DNA of 64,000 nt from Pardosa pseudoannulata (lineage: Eukaryota; Arthropoda; Arachnida; Araneae; Lycosidae): the NCBI GenBank assembly GCA_032207245.1, contig CM063502.1:133203205-133267204 (forward strand). Reading direction: 5' to 3'. Position 1 is the stretch's first letter; every line of letters begins with the position of its first letter. The notes beneath the pieces are model-generated. The model saw only the letters and a program-made list of their open reading frames with translations. It did no database searches and was not told where the DNA came from. Position numbers and translations under genes: made by a program. This document shows positions 22,215 through 32,570 of this stretch, piece by piece.

Positions 22215-22444
22215 AAAGGACTCACTTGACAAGAATACATAGAATTGCTTCATGAAACTTTTGGTAGTGAAGCACCATCTAAAAACAGTTTATAATTTGT
22301 TTGCAAAATTTCATCATTATCATGCGTCAGTTAGTGATGAATCTCAGGAAGGACAACCAAAATTAGTAGTGATTCCAAAGAACATCAATGCTGTACACAA
22401 GATGATTGAAGAAGATTGGCATGTCACACATCATGAGATAGAGA
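22215..22444 (+). pseudogene. Mariner transposase, N-terminal part
   Basis: Reading frames at 22215-22450 give IELLHETFGSEAPSKNS, then VYNLFAKFHHYHASVSDES and VHKMIEEDWHVTHHEIEM. This is the paired helix-turn-helix N-terminal region of mariner transposases. At 22445 the gene is cut by the Gypsy element, and it resumes at 25525 with SLGISQTEIHQILHEHL, so the two parts are halves of one gene. A frame change occurs near 22290. The 5' terminal inverted repeat was not found upstream. Confidence 0.85.
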
Positions 22445-22657
22445 TGTAATGTATCTGGCAACAGTCAGAATAAAGGAACTCTGTATTAATTGGAATCTGG
22501 CAACACCAGATAGACAGAGAGAATTTTGTTTTTGGGTTAAGAACATTGGAACAATAACTTTAAGCTTAAAATATACATATAATGTGATTTGTAATTTGTG
22601 AATAAATATGTTTTCGTGAACATCTGCATCTTATATTAAGGCCCCTAAAACACTACA
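22445..22657 (+). repeat. 5' LTR of Gypsy element (213 bp)
   Basis: Starts TGTAATGTATCTGGCAAC and ends CACTACA, and matches the LTR at 53209-53428. AATAAA at 22601-22606 could serve as polyadenylation signal. Immediately after it, TTTTGGCAACGAGGAT occupies the primer binding position. Confidence 0.9.
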
Positions 22658-22696
22658 TTTTGGCAACGAGGATAAAAAGAACAGAAGTAAAGCATC

Positions 22697-23944
22697 ATGT
22701 CAACAGAAACTAGAGCGATTGATTTATCAAAGTTTACTTTCAATGAATTTTGTCCAGGTAAGGATGATATACGATATTATTTTAGACGTTTTGAACTTGA
22801 AATAAGAGTTTTTCGTATCACTGAAGATGCAGATACACAAGATTTAATTTTACGTTGTATGGGACCTCGTTTATTTAAATTAGTGAATGATAACTTTGAT
22901 CCTATTTCTCATGATGAAAAAACTTATTCTGAAATCAAAGATTTTTTGGAACAGCATTTTAAACTGGCAACAAACATCCATGCCGAAAGAACAAAATTTT
23001 CTCAACGTTTTCGCCGTAACGGTGAATCAATAGCTGAATTTATTGCTGCTTTACGAACTCTTGCTGTAAACTGTAAATTTAAGAATTCTTTAGATGAACA
23101 TTTAAGAGATCAATTAATACTGGGTATCAATGATTCCCGAATACAAGAACATTTGTTTCGTGAGCATTCTAATGAAACAGCAACTTTTAATCAGATCGAG
23201 AAGTCGGCTTCAAATTATGAATCTGCATATATCAATCGAGAAACTATTGAATCTGTTATACATTCCGAACATAAAAACCCTGTTACAAGTGTGAATAAAA
23301 TAAATACGCCAACTCAGAATGTAAAGAAAAACAATTTCAACGCCGGCACCAAACCCACCGCTTTCAAAACCAAACCAAAAGTTCATAGCGAGATGGAACG
23401 TAATAAATTCCAAATAGATAAACGAACTGTCTGCATTCGATGTGGGAAAAGTAAATATTCTAAAGGTGAGAAATGTAGAGCTGAATTAGCCACTTGCCGC
23501 AGTTGTCATACTAAAGGACATTTTGAAAAAGTATGTGTACGATCTGGGAAAGCAAAATTTGTTCATCATATTTTTCACATAAGCAATGATAATAAATATA
23601 AGGTTAGAGCTGTAATTAACAAGAAAGAAATTGATTATCAATACGATACTGGATCAGGGAAATCTATAATACCTGAAAGTTTTTATAGAATAATTGGGAA
23701 ACCGAAACTTTTAAAATCTAAACAACTAATTGCGTGTCCTGATAAACCGATTGCAACACTGGGAGACATTAAAGTGAAAATCAAAATCAGATCGAAATCA
23801 AAAGATTGTTTACTAACAGTAGTTCCAGGTAACAGCATACCTATATTAGGCAAGGATTTCATGGAAGTATTCCATTTAGGACCAAAATTTGAGGTAAAAT
23901 ATATTGATGAAAACGTTCTAACACTTGAATCACAACTTCTTTAA
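22697..23944 (+). CDS. Gypsy gag with protease (415 aa)
   Basis: One uninterrupted frame beginning MSTETRAIDLSKF, 40 bases after the LTR. Order: retrotransposon gag region (about residues 20-165, with QRFRRNGESIAEFIAALRTL), two Cys clusters (CIRCGKSKYSKGEKC and the CX2CX4HX4C knuckle CRSCHTKGHFEKVC, about residues 248-278), then an aspartic protease with the catalytic DTGS motif at YDTGSGKSIIPESF (about residue 315) and ILGKDFM near the end. A TAA at 23942-23944 ends it, and pol continues in the same frame. Gag packages the RNA and the protease cuts the polyprotein. It is the longest intact frame in the window. Confidence 0.92.
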   Translation: MSTETRAIDLSKFTFNEFCPGKDDIRYYFRRFELEIRVFRITEDADTQDLILRCMGPRLFKLVNDNFDPISHDEKTYSEIKDFLEQHFKLATNIHAERTKFSQRFRRNGESIAEFIAALRTLAVNCKFKNSLDEHLRDQLILGINDSRIQEHLFREHSNETATFNQIEKSASNYESAYINRETIESVIHSEHKNPVTSVNKINTPTQNVKKNNFNAGTKPTAFKTKPKVHSEMERNKFQIDKRTVCIRCGKSKYSKGEKCRAELATCRSCHTKGHFEKVCVRSGKAKFVHHIFHISNDNKYKVRAVINKKEIDYQYDTGSGKSIIPESFYRIIGKPKLLKSKQLIACPDKPIATLGDIKVKIKIRSKSKDCLLTVVPGNSIPILGKDFMEVFHLGPKFEVKYIDENVLTLESQLL

Positions 23945-25513
23945 GATTACGCTGACATATTTGATCAAACTAAAATAGGTACAGTTCGAAGTTTTGAGGA
24001 GGTCATCAGGTTACATGATAACACAAAACCAGTAATCTGTAAGGCTCGATCTGTTCCATATGAGCTTAAGCCTGCTGCCGATAAAGAAATTGATCGTTTG
24101 ATAGAAAATGGCACTTTAGAAAGTGTTAATATTAACGAGCAAACCGTACAATGGGCGTCACCAGTTGTTTACGTGACAAAGAAAAATAGTCAAATTAGAT
24201 TATGTGGCGATTTTAAATCCACGATAAACAAACATATGATAACAGAACAATATCCATATCCAACATTCGAAGATATTGTTTCTAAATTAAACGGTTGCAC
24301 AATTTTTAGTATAATTGATTTAAAGGATGCATTTTTGCAGTTAAAATTAGTGAAGAATCTCGGAAATATTTAGTAATTGCTACACACAGAGGATATTATC
24401 ACTTTTGTCGAATGCCTTTTGGCATATCAGCAGCACCCATAATATTTCAAAAACTGATGGACCAGTTTCTTATTGGAATCGAAGGTGTTACATGGTTTCA
24501 AGATGACATTGCAGTCGAAGGTCGAAATATACAAGAACATGCTCAACGACTTCGACAGGTATTTGAAATTTTTCGGAAGGTCGGTTTAAAAACACAAATG
24601 TCAAAAATACAGTTATTCAAAGAAGAAATATTAATTACTTGGACATGTGATTAACAAAACAGGCATTTCACCAGACATTGAACGAATACGCACTTTGAGA
24701 GAACAACCACTTCCAAACAATGTTTTAGATCTCCGATCATTTTTTGGATCTGTGACTTATTATAGCCGCGTTGTGAAGAATTTACAAATACTGTGCACAC
24801 CCTTACACGAACTATTAACAAAAAATTCTTCTTAGGAATGGACTGAACGTCATCAAAATGCATTCGAAAAAATTAGGGAAAGTATTTCATCTCCAGCCAT
24901 ACTGGTACATTTTGATCCAAAACAACCAATAATTTTGGCTTGTGATTCATCAATTCGAGGACTTGGTGCAGTTATACAACATCGCATAGAGGGGGAACTG
25001 AAGCTTATTGCTGCTGCTTCTAGAACTTTAACACCTGCTGAACGCAATTATTCAAACATAGATCGTGAGGCCCTAGCAATTATGTTTGGGTTACAAAAGT
25101 TCTATAAATACCTCATTGGACACCATTTTATTATTCAGAGTGATCATAAACCATTAGAACGGATATTAAATCAACACAAAGAAGTTCCAAGTCTAGCAGC
25201 CTCAAGGTTAACAAGATGGGCTATAACTCTAGGTGCTTTCGATTACGAAATATAGCATCGTCCTGGCCAACAAATGGTGGTTCCAGATGCCTTGTCACGT
25301 TTGCCGTTACCAGATAAGAAAGTAAGTAAATTTGAAGATTCTTCATTTGTTTACAGCATTGCCAATCACACAATACATGAACTTACGTTAACACGTCGCA
25401 CATTACATAGATTTACGGAAACGGATTCCGTCCTATCAAAGGTAATTCTATACACTGAGAAAGGCTGGCCCTCAAAACAAAATATTAAAGAAGTACTTAT
25501 TCCTTTTTTCGAG
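23945..25513 (+). pseudogene. Gypsy pol: reverse transcriptase and RNase H, broken
   Basis: In frame after the stop at 23942: the RT lead-in, GDFKSTINKHM and IDLKDAFLQ. A frameshift at about 24345 leads to MPFGISAAPIIFQ and FQDDI, where the usual Y-x-D-D reads F-Q-D-D. A second frameshift near 24640 leads to the post-RT part (RSFFGSVTYYSRVV). RNase H follows with LACDSSIRGLGAV, REALAI and QSDHKPLE. Further stops lie at 24833-24835 and 25253-25255. HRPGQQMVVPDALSRLP marks the RNase H-integrase linker, and the sequence ends where the integrase zinc-binding domain should start. Confidence 0.9.
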
Positions 25514-25524
25514 AAAACACTACA

Positions 25525-26327
25525 AGAGGTATCCCTTGGAATATCACAGACTGAAATACATCAGATTTTGCATGAACATTTAACTACTAAAACGATTTAT
25601 TCCAAATGGATTCTGCACAATTTGACAAAAGCTCAAAAAGAGGCTCATGCAAATTGGTGTAAGGAAATGCTAAAAAAATTCAAATTGGGAACAGCAAAAT
25701 CTGTATACAACATTATTACAGGTGACGAAACTTGGATATATTTGTATGAGCTAGAAACTAAACAACAGTCTACTGTCTGGGTGTTTCACGAGGAACGGAA
25801 TCCTACAAAAGTTATTTGTCTATGAAGCACTTCCAAGAAATCTTTGGCTTTACAGGACATATCATAACTATTACTTCAAAGGATTCAAAAACTGTTAACG
25901 CTATATGGTATACAAAAATTTGTTTTCTTAAAGTCATCAACCAAATCAGGGAAAACAACAAAAATTGGTACATCATTCTTCATCAAGACAAAGCCAGCTT
26001 CCTCACAGCAGATGAAACAACTGATTATTTGAAGGATAAAAATATCGAATTAAATGTCCCATTGCACATATTCTCCTGATTTGTTGCCTAATGACTTTTT
26101 CTTGTTCTGATACATCAAACAAAAAAATGCATGAGAAGCGATTTTCATCACCTGAAGGTGTTGATGCCTTCCCAAACCATATTTCTGAGATATCAACTTC
26201 AGAGTGTAAAAACTGTTTTAAGAATTGTTTGAACACATGGAAAAGTGCATTAATCTTAAAGGTGAATATTTTAAAAAGCAATAAAACAGTTTGTCCCCCA
26301 AATATCTTTTTTAACCCTGTGGTGTAT
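25525..26327 (+). pseudogene. Mariner transposase, C-terminal part
   Basis: Continues the N-terminal part at 22215-22444. SLGISQTEIHQILHEHL is followed by TGDETWIYLYELETKQQS with the first catalytic Asp and WVFHEE. After a frameshift near 25820 comes ILHQDKASFLTADETTDYL with the second Asp. After another break, PDLLPNDFFLF at about 26085 holds the third Asp of the mariner DD34D triad. The tail (about 26225-26275) reads MEKCINLKGEYFKKQ. Stops at 26080, 26108 and later show it is dead. The 3' flank is split again at 26328 by a second LTR element. Confidence 0.88.
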
Positions 26328-26543
26328 TAACTGAGGAGTTAACGGCGAACCGTGACAGAAGATCGCGCAAGCCGGATGTTCGAACTAGGAGACTAAAATA
26401 TGTGATGTACATTGGTTGTTCATTCATAAAGCAGTTATGTAAATGTTGAGTGTGTTATGTATTATATAAATGCTGTGTGATGTATTCTCTGCCTGATCTT
26501 TTAAACCACCCACACTCTGCACAAATAGTGGACAAACACAACA
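26328..26543 (+). repeat. 5' LTR of compact Gypsy element
   Basis: Starts TGTGGTGTATTAACTG and ends CACAACA. It matches the 3' LTR with scattered substitutions and a few small gaps, which points to an insertion that is not recent. Confidence 0.92.
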
Positions 26544-26671
26544 GCTGGCGACGAGGATGAAGTTTTGTTTTTGGAACCGAAAGTAAATGGATTAGGGTAT
26601 TGCCCGAAGACGGCTCAAGGTAAAAAAGAATAAATATTTATATTTTTATGTTTTGAGATTACGTGGAAGAA

Positions 26672-27306
26672 ATCATGGAGCAGCAAATTGCTGATTTATT
26701 AAAGCAAAACCAAGAATTGCTACAAGCTTTGGAAAACAAAGAACACTGCGCAGAAAGTACATGTTAATATCAATAAGTTCAACGAAGAGTCAGAGAACTT
26801 CGACTCTTTTTTGGAACTTTTTGAGACTTATTTGGATGTGCAGAATGTTCCGGAAGAGATGAGAGCAAAAGTTTTTATTTCTGAGTCCTAAATTATATCA
26901 GTTGTTAAAAAATCTGCTGGCTCCGACAATTCCTTTCGACCAAACTTTGAGTAAATTAAAAGATATTTTAAAAACGCATTTAAATCCGAAACCTTTAATT
27001 ATTCCTTAGCATCATAAATTTCTCAATCGTAAACAAAGTGAAGGGGAATCAATCAGCAATTATATTGCGGAATTACATGCTCTAGCACTAAAGTGCGAAT
27101 ATGATGAGAAACTGTTAAATGTTATGCTTGCGCGATCTTCGGTACCACCTTCAAGTGTGCAATGTGCAGTTCCGACTCCATCATCTTCATCAGGGGATAC
27201 CGTTGATCAACCTACAAGTTCATCACAGGGACTTCAGAACCCTGGAGCAAATGTGCCACGACGTTCAGGAAGAATCTGCAGACCTCCTAAAAGACTTGAT
27301 CTTTAA
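26672..27306 (+). pseudogene. Gag fragment fused to pol C-terminal tail
   Basis: MEQQIADLLKQNQELL begins a coiled-coil-like gag N-terminus at about 26673. Gag motifs then follow in shifting frames (FNEESENFDSFLELFETYL, ESISNYIAELHALALKCEYD). At about 27125 the frame 27124-27306 takes over with a Pro/Ser-rich stretch ending RRSGRICRPPKRLDL, the characteristic C-terminus of Gypsy pol. Protease, RT, RNase H and integrase are all missing between them. Confidence 0.82.
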
Positions 27307-27318
27307 GGGAGGAGGAGA

Positions 27319-27543
27319 TGTAGTGTATTAACTGGGAGTTAACAGCAAACCATGACGGAAGATCATGCAAGCCGGATGTTCAAACTAGGAGACTAAAATA
27401 TGTCATATACATTGGTTGTTCATTCCTAAAGTAGTTATGTAAATGTCAAGTGTGTTAAGTATTATATAAATGTTGTGTGATGCATTCTCTGCCTGATCTT
27501 TTAAACTACCTACACTCTGCACAAATAGTGAACAAACACAACA
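27319..27543 (+). repeat. 3' LTR of compact Gypsy element
   Basis: Starts TGTAGTGTATTAACTGGG and ends CACAACA, followed by the target duplication AACCC and what should be the remaining mariner 3' flank. Preceded by the purine-rich GGGAGGAGGAGA (27308-27318 region), the polypurine tract. Confidence 0.92.
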
Positions 27544-27548
27544 AACCC

Positions 27549-27962
27549 TAATAGTGTACAGATATTAATAAATATATTTTAAATTTCATCTATGCTTACT
27601 TTTTAAAAAACCATGAAAAACAGTATTGCTTTCACATTTTTATGGGCAAAAACGAATACTATTTCCATTAACAAAGGATTCATTGTTCCCTCTTGTCTTT
27701 TTAAGTGAGTTTCTACTGTATACAAATAAATATACACATATACATTCATATATATAAATACATGTATAACATTTCTTGTGATTAAACATGAGAACTATAC
27801 ACTTGTACTGAATCCTGTTATTCACCTGGATTATAATACCATTAAAAGGTGATATCAAGTTATAAGACAGTTGCAGATTTTAATACTGACAATAATTTTC
27901 TAATGATATAAGAAATCAGCTGGATTAAATTTGGTGAATCTTGAAAAAGACATTTGAGTTAA
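27549..27962. other. Mariner 3' flank and AT-rich sequence
   Basis: The first bases should continue the mariner 3' untranslated end, but I could not identify its terminal inverted repeat. The rest is AT-rich with a short open frame of no recognisable content. Confidence 0.4.
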
Positions 27963-27968
27963 TATAAA

Positions 27969-28748
27969 CAGGGTATCTGCCAAAATAAAATTTTTCAAAT
28001 CCATGACTTTTCATGACTTTCCCTGATTTAGCAGATCATTTTCCATGACTTAAAAAGCTTTCGTTAAAGTATATATGAATAAAACTTGTGATGTACATAC
28101 AAATAAAATATATGCTTTTAGAGAAATTACAGGAATTTTATCATAAAAAAAACTAGAAACTTACTTTATAAGTGTTAATAAACTCACATACGTAAAAATA
28201 AATTGTTGTATCTACATAACTAAGTTTAATCATATAGCAATTTTTCAATCCAAATGTTTCCAATTTGAATTCAGGGTACTTTCGTATTATCCAGCTGACC
28301 ATGAATAATAGCCAAATATAACCCTATAATGTTTATATACAATATCCCTAGGAATAAACTTATATTTTATGCAAAAATCTTAACTAATTTTTATTAAAAA
28401 CTAATTATTATCATATTAATAACATTTCAATCTACAATTTAAGAAAAAACCAGAATAATATACATTTACCCACCCAATAAGCTTCTTTGCTTTGAGTTTT
28501 CTTGCTGAAAAAATTTTACTTGGCAATAGGGTCAATAGGAAAATACATAAATACCAAACTCAGTAACTTCAGCCAAATGACAAGTAAAAATAGAATTAAA
28601 CAATTCAATGCATTTTTTTAAATCAGTAGTTTAGCAGATCCATGACTTTTACTCATTTTAATTGAAAAATCAAGTCTTTCCATGACAAAATTAATCCATT
28701 GTCTAAATCCATGATTTTCCATGACTTTCCAGGTGCATGGAAACCATG
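27969..28748. mobile_element. MITE-like element with CCATGACTTT repeats
   Basis: Begins CAGGGTATCTGCC and ends near ...TTCCAGGTGCATGGAAACCATG. TATAAA lies directly outside both ends (27963-27968 and 28749-28754). Both subterminal regions carry multiple CCATGACTTTTCATGACTTTCC-type motifs (27995-28050; 28638-28732), while the middle is AT-rich and noncoding. Small elements with such CATGACTTT arrays are dispersed widely in animal genomes. The class is probably hAT-like, but the ends are poorly matched as inverted repeats. Confidence 0.5.
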
Positions 28749-28754
28749 TATAAA

Positions 28755-30113
28755 GAACAAATGAATGCACATGTATACAAACAATCATATAAACAGTTTT
28801 ATATATGAACAATTCAAATAATTTCATTTTGTATTAACCTATTAATGCTTAGGATTCCTTTTTAAAGATTGTATAAAAAATGTATCATAAATTCACATAA
28901 GTAATTTTTTAACATAAATTTAACAGGAAAGTAAGCTTAAGTATCCATTTCATATTCAGTGGATGTTCAGACACATTGAGTATTTATTCTATAGTCTAGC
29001 TTTTTTAATTTTGGAGTTATATGTTTGTTCAATTATTTATGATGTATTTTGCTTTAAATTAACAAATATATCAACAAACACAAATGAAATCAAGGCAGGT
29101 TAGATTCCCTATTGACATTTCAAGCAAACATTACATGTAAACTTTTTAGATAGTAAATATTAATGATACAGTTATAATATTTATATAAATATAACGATTA
29201 CTGGTAAAAATAAATACAGTAGTACTTAATAATAGCAGTAAATAATCTAAACTACTTTATTTCTAAATTCAAGTTATTACAAATTGTCATGTTTCAGATA
29301 TAGTTATGGAAGTTTTAGGAAGAATTATAGATACAGGTTTGGATGAAATTAATAGTAAAATCCAAAAAATTATTTACATTTTAATTAATAATAATAAAAT
29401 GTGAAAAAGATATATGAATGTGATAAATAAATACAAAATTAGAACTAAAATAGGTTGTAAAAGAATTTTTTTTTAAATTATACAACACTTTTATTTATAA
29501 CTTATTTATTATATTTATAATAATTTATCTATTTATAATTTGAAATTTGAGTATATAATTAATTTTTCACAGCTAATATTTTTTCCTTTTTCTAAAACTA
29601 ATAGGCTATTTGTCTGACAGTGGAAGAGTTTCTTCTAATCAAACTGATGAATATTAACAGACATTAAATCATTCATAAAATACATATGAGACTCTGTTGA
29701 ATATAAATATGAGAAGATCAAACAGGTAATTTTATATAGCTGGAACACTAACCATGTTGGAACAGTTGCATCAAATATGTTACATGATGTTTGCAATTTG
29801 ATAAAAAGCAAAGCAGAGACTGAACATGTAATGATAGAAAAATTTAAATTGATCAACCAAAGTCAGAGATATAATCAATATATGTGAGGACTGATACAAG
29901 GAATCAAAAGACAGAAAATTAAGGCTGTTATATCCTCAGGAAGAAGTGATGGTATTTATCTTTTGTAATTTTGAGAGATCTTGAATAAAAACTAAGATAT
30001 TATTTTAATCTCAGATATTCTTTACCAATAATATAAAAGTAAATACTTTTTTTCTGAAACCTATTAAAGATTAAAGGTTCAGTTTTAGAAAATAATGATG
30101 CATAATCAAATTC

Positions 30114-30148
<35 letters not shown>

Positions 30149-30271
30149 CATACTCTCTACTGCCTAGCATACTTTTTTAGGGATGTTTCATTTTTTAAAA
30201 ATATAACAACAGTTTTTAAGCCAGATTTTAAAAAATGATTTTCTCTTGATTTAATTACATTTAATATTAGT
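28755..30271. other. AT-rich DNA, no gene recognised
   Basis: Noncoding AT-rich sequence with a short (AT)n at 30114-30147 and no recognisable element. Confidence 0.5.
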
Positions 30272-30279
30272 TCATAGAG

Positions 30280-32562
30280 CAGGGGTAAGCAACGCGGCGC
30301 CCCCGATCGGTTTTTAATGAGCCCTCGTTGGACTAATGCAAATGTATCATAGCCAGGGCGATTTACTTACTCTTGTCAAACGGCGATATACAGCAAGTAG
30401 CCAGTTGAGTTTAGGATTGTGCATAGATTAGCCGTTTGGTAACCTTGAGCGTATCTAATAACATATTTTTTGTTAGTGTGTTACCGTATTTCTAATAGAC
30501 CACGTGTAGACAGTGTATTTAAAACTACCAAGTAATCCAAAATAATTCTTTTCTTTCAAAACTCTTCATGGATAAATGTAAAAGAAAAAGAACACATTAT
30601 TTTAATGATGAATGGGAACATCTATATTGCTTTGTTGATTACAAAGGGAAGTGTATTTGTTATGTAATAATAGTGTTGCGATTCCCAAGAAAAGTAATAT
30701 TGAACGACATTTTAAGACCGTTCATACCAATTTTGATAGTGAGTAGCCAATGAATTTTAAAATTAGGAGAAAAAAAATAATTTCATTAAAATCTTCAATA
30801 ACTAACCAGCAAAGTTTTTTTATTAAACCACTGCAACAACATAAAGCAGCAATGATAGCGTCATATAAAATATCGCATTTGCTAGCTAAGAATAAAAAAC
30901 CATTTACAGATGGAGAATTTGTGAAAGAACCTATGTTAGAAGCTGCTGGTTCACTTTTTGAAGAATTTAAAAATAAAAAAATACTTTCAGCTATAAACAC
31001 GTTGCAATTATCAGCACAAACTGTTACTAGAAGAATTGAAGTAATTACGGAGAATTTGGAGGCAGAATTAGCAAATGATATGAAAAATTGTATTTTCTTT
31101 TCGCTACAGATGGATGAATTGACAGAAGTAACAAATATATCACAATCAGCAATTTGCGTGAAGATGGTATTATCTGATTTTACAACAAAAGAAGAATTGC
31201 TTAAAGTTCTGCCATTAAAGGGAAGCGCCAGAGGAGAAGATATCTTTTCTACTCTTAAAAAGTATATAACAGATGTAAAATTACCTGTATAAAAGTTATC
31301 GTCAATTACAACAGACGGGGCACCAGCGATGACTGGTAAGAAAAAAGGATTTATTGCTTTATGTTGACAGGATTTCTTATTCCCTAAATTTATATCTTAT
31401 CATTGCCTCATACATCAGGAAATGTTATGTGCAAAAATAATCGGTTTTCAACACGTATTTACGATAGTAACAAAAATTATTAATTCCATAAGATCGGGAG
31501 CTATGCAACACAGATTGTTTAAATTACTTTTAGAAGATGAGGACGTTCAGTTCACAGATCTTTTACACACTGAAGTAAGGTGGCTGAGCAGAGGTAAAAT
31601 ACTTGAGAGATTTATCATGCTTTTGCCACAAATAAAGGAATTTATTGCATCAAGAGGCGAATTTTACGAGCAATTAGAAAATAAGGATTGGCTAATCGAC
31701 CTCAGATTTCTGACAGATATAACAGCAAAGTTTAATGAATTAAATTTAAAAATACAAGGGAAAAGTCAGCATATCGCTGACATGATTAGTGCAGTAAATG
31801 CATTCAAATGCAAGTTAGTGTTGTTGAAATCCCATCTATTGAAAAAATCGTTATCACATTTCTCAAATATAAAATATATTGTTCAGAGTTTAAATTTGAA
31901 TAATGAAAATTTTACTGCTACATCATATTTAGAAATTATAGATAAGCTAATAGAAGAGTTTTCTTCTAGATTTGAAGATTTTGCAGCATTTGAACCCGTT
32001 CTAAGATTTTTCATAAATTCATTCAATGTTACTGAAGATGATGTCCTTGAAATAGTTTCAGTGTATTTCGAGCTTCGTAATATCGAAGACCTAGAATTAG
32101 AAATAATAAACTTGCAAAGCGATATTATTTTAAAAGCACATAATAATGATAAAATGTTTTGGAACTTAGTCGCTGAAAATAAGTAACCTATTATAAGGAA
32201 ATGTGTGCTAAAAATTTATTCCTATTGTGCAACAACATACAATTGCGAGTCTTTGTTCTCAAATATGAAATATTTGAAATCCAAATACCGAAAAAAGTTT
32301 AATGACTCACATTTAGATAATTGTTTAAGGACCGGGAACTCTAAATATATCCCCAATTATAAGAAATTAGCTGAAAATAGGGACACCCAAGTTTCACACT
32401 GAATTATATGTATCATTATGTATAATACCAACAATATAAAGTTATAAAAAATCTGTTTTTTTATGTCTATTAATACCTGTTGATTATCTGTAAAATATGT
32501 GCCCTCGGTGATTTTCAAATTTAGTATTGCATCCTTAAGGACAAACAGGTTGCCGACCCCTG
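30280..32562 (+). mobile_element. hAT transposon, nearly complete (2.28 kb)
   Basis: The ends are CAGGGGTAAGCAAC on the left and GTTGCCGACCCCTG on the right, an imperfect inverted repeat with two mismatches. The perfect 8-bp direct repeat TCATAGAG flanks them (30272-30279 and 32563-32570), the exact duplication length of hAT insertion. The interior carries a BED finger and one long transposase frame with only three stops. The lengths of element and protein are normal for autonomous hAT elements, so this is an inactivated full-size copy. Confidence 0.95.
30568..32402 (+). pseudogene. hAT transposase with BED zinc finger (three stops, one frameshift)
   Basis: The N-terminus KRKRTHYFNDEWE passes by a frameshift near 30667 into the second half of a BED-like finger (CNNSVAIPKKSNIERHFKTVH). 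From 30750 one frame runs to 32402, broken only by stops at 31290-31292, 31365-31367 and 32184-32186. Landmarks: FIKPLQQHKAAMIASYKISHL, SLQMDELTEVTN with a catalytic-region Asp, SITTDGAPAMTG, the HTEVRWLSRGKILERF block typical of this hAT group, and at the end TTYNCESLFSNMKYLKSKYR, the hATC dimerisation region. The layout resembles the ZBED/SCAND3/GTF2IRD2-type transposases. The enzyme would cut and paste the element. Confidence 0.93.
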
Positions 32563-32570
32563 TCATAGAG

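Larger units (their letters stand above)
22445..25524 (+). mobile_element. Gypsy-type LTR retrotransposon, inserted in mariner, 3' part deleted
   Basis: A 5' LTR (22445-22657), a primer-binding-like site, gag-protease and pol up to the start of integrase are present. At about 25513 the sequence jumps to AAAACACTACA, the last 11 bases of the LTR, and then straight into mariner. The flanks AGAGA (22440-22444) and AGAGG (25525-25529) are the target-site duplication. Integrase and nearly the whole 3' LTR were deleted through the short A-run. A second copy of the family is at 53209. Confidence 0.9.
26328..27543 (+). mobile_element. Second Gypsy-type element, compact deletion derivative with both LTRs
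   Basis: Two LTRs flank only 775 internal bases. The target duplication AACCC is perfect: 26323-26327 before the 5' LTR and 27544-27548 after the 3' LTR. The primer site follows the 5' LTR (CTGGCGACGAGGATG from 26545). The interior joins a broken gag to the last residues of pol, so the core of pol is deleted. It sits in the 3' part of the same mariner. It is a different family from the element at 22445: the LTR sequences do not match, although the primer sites are similar. Confidence 0.9.
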
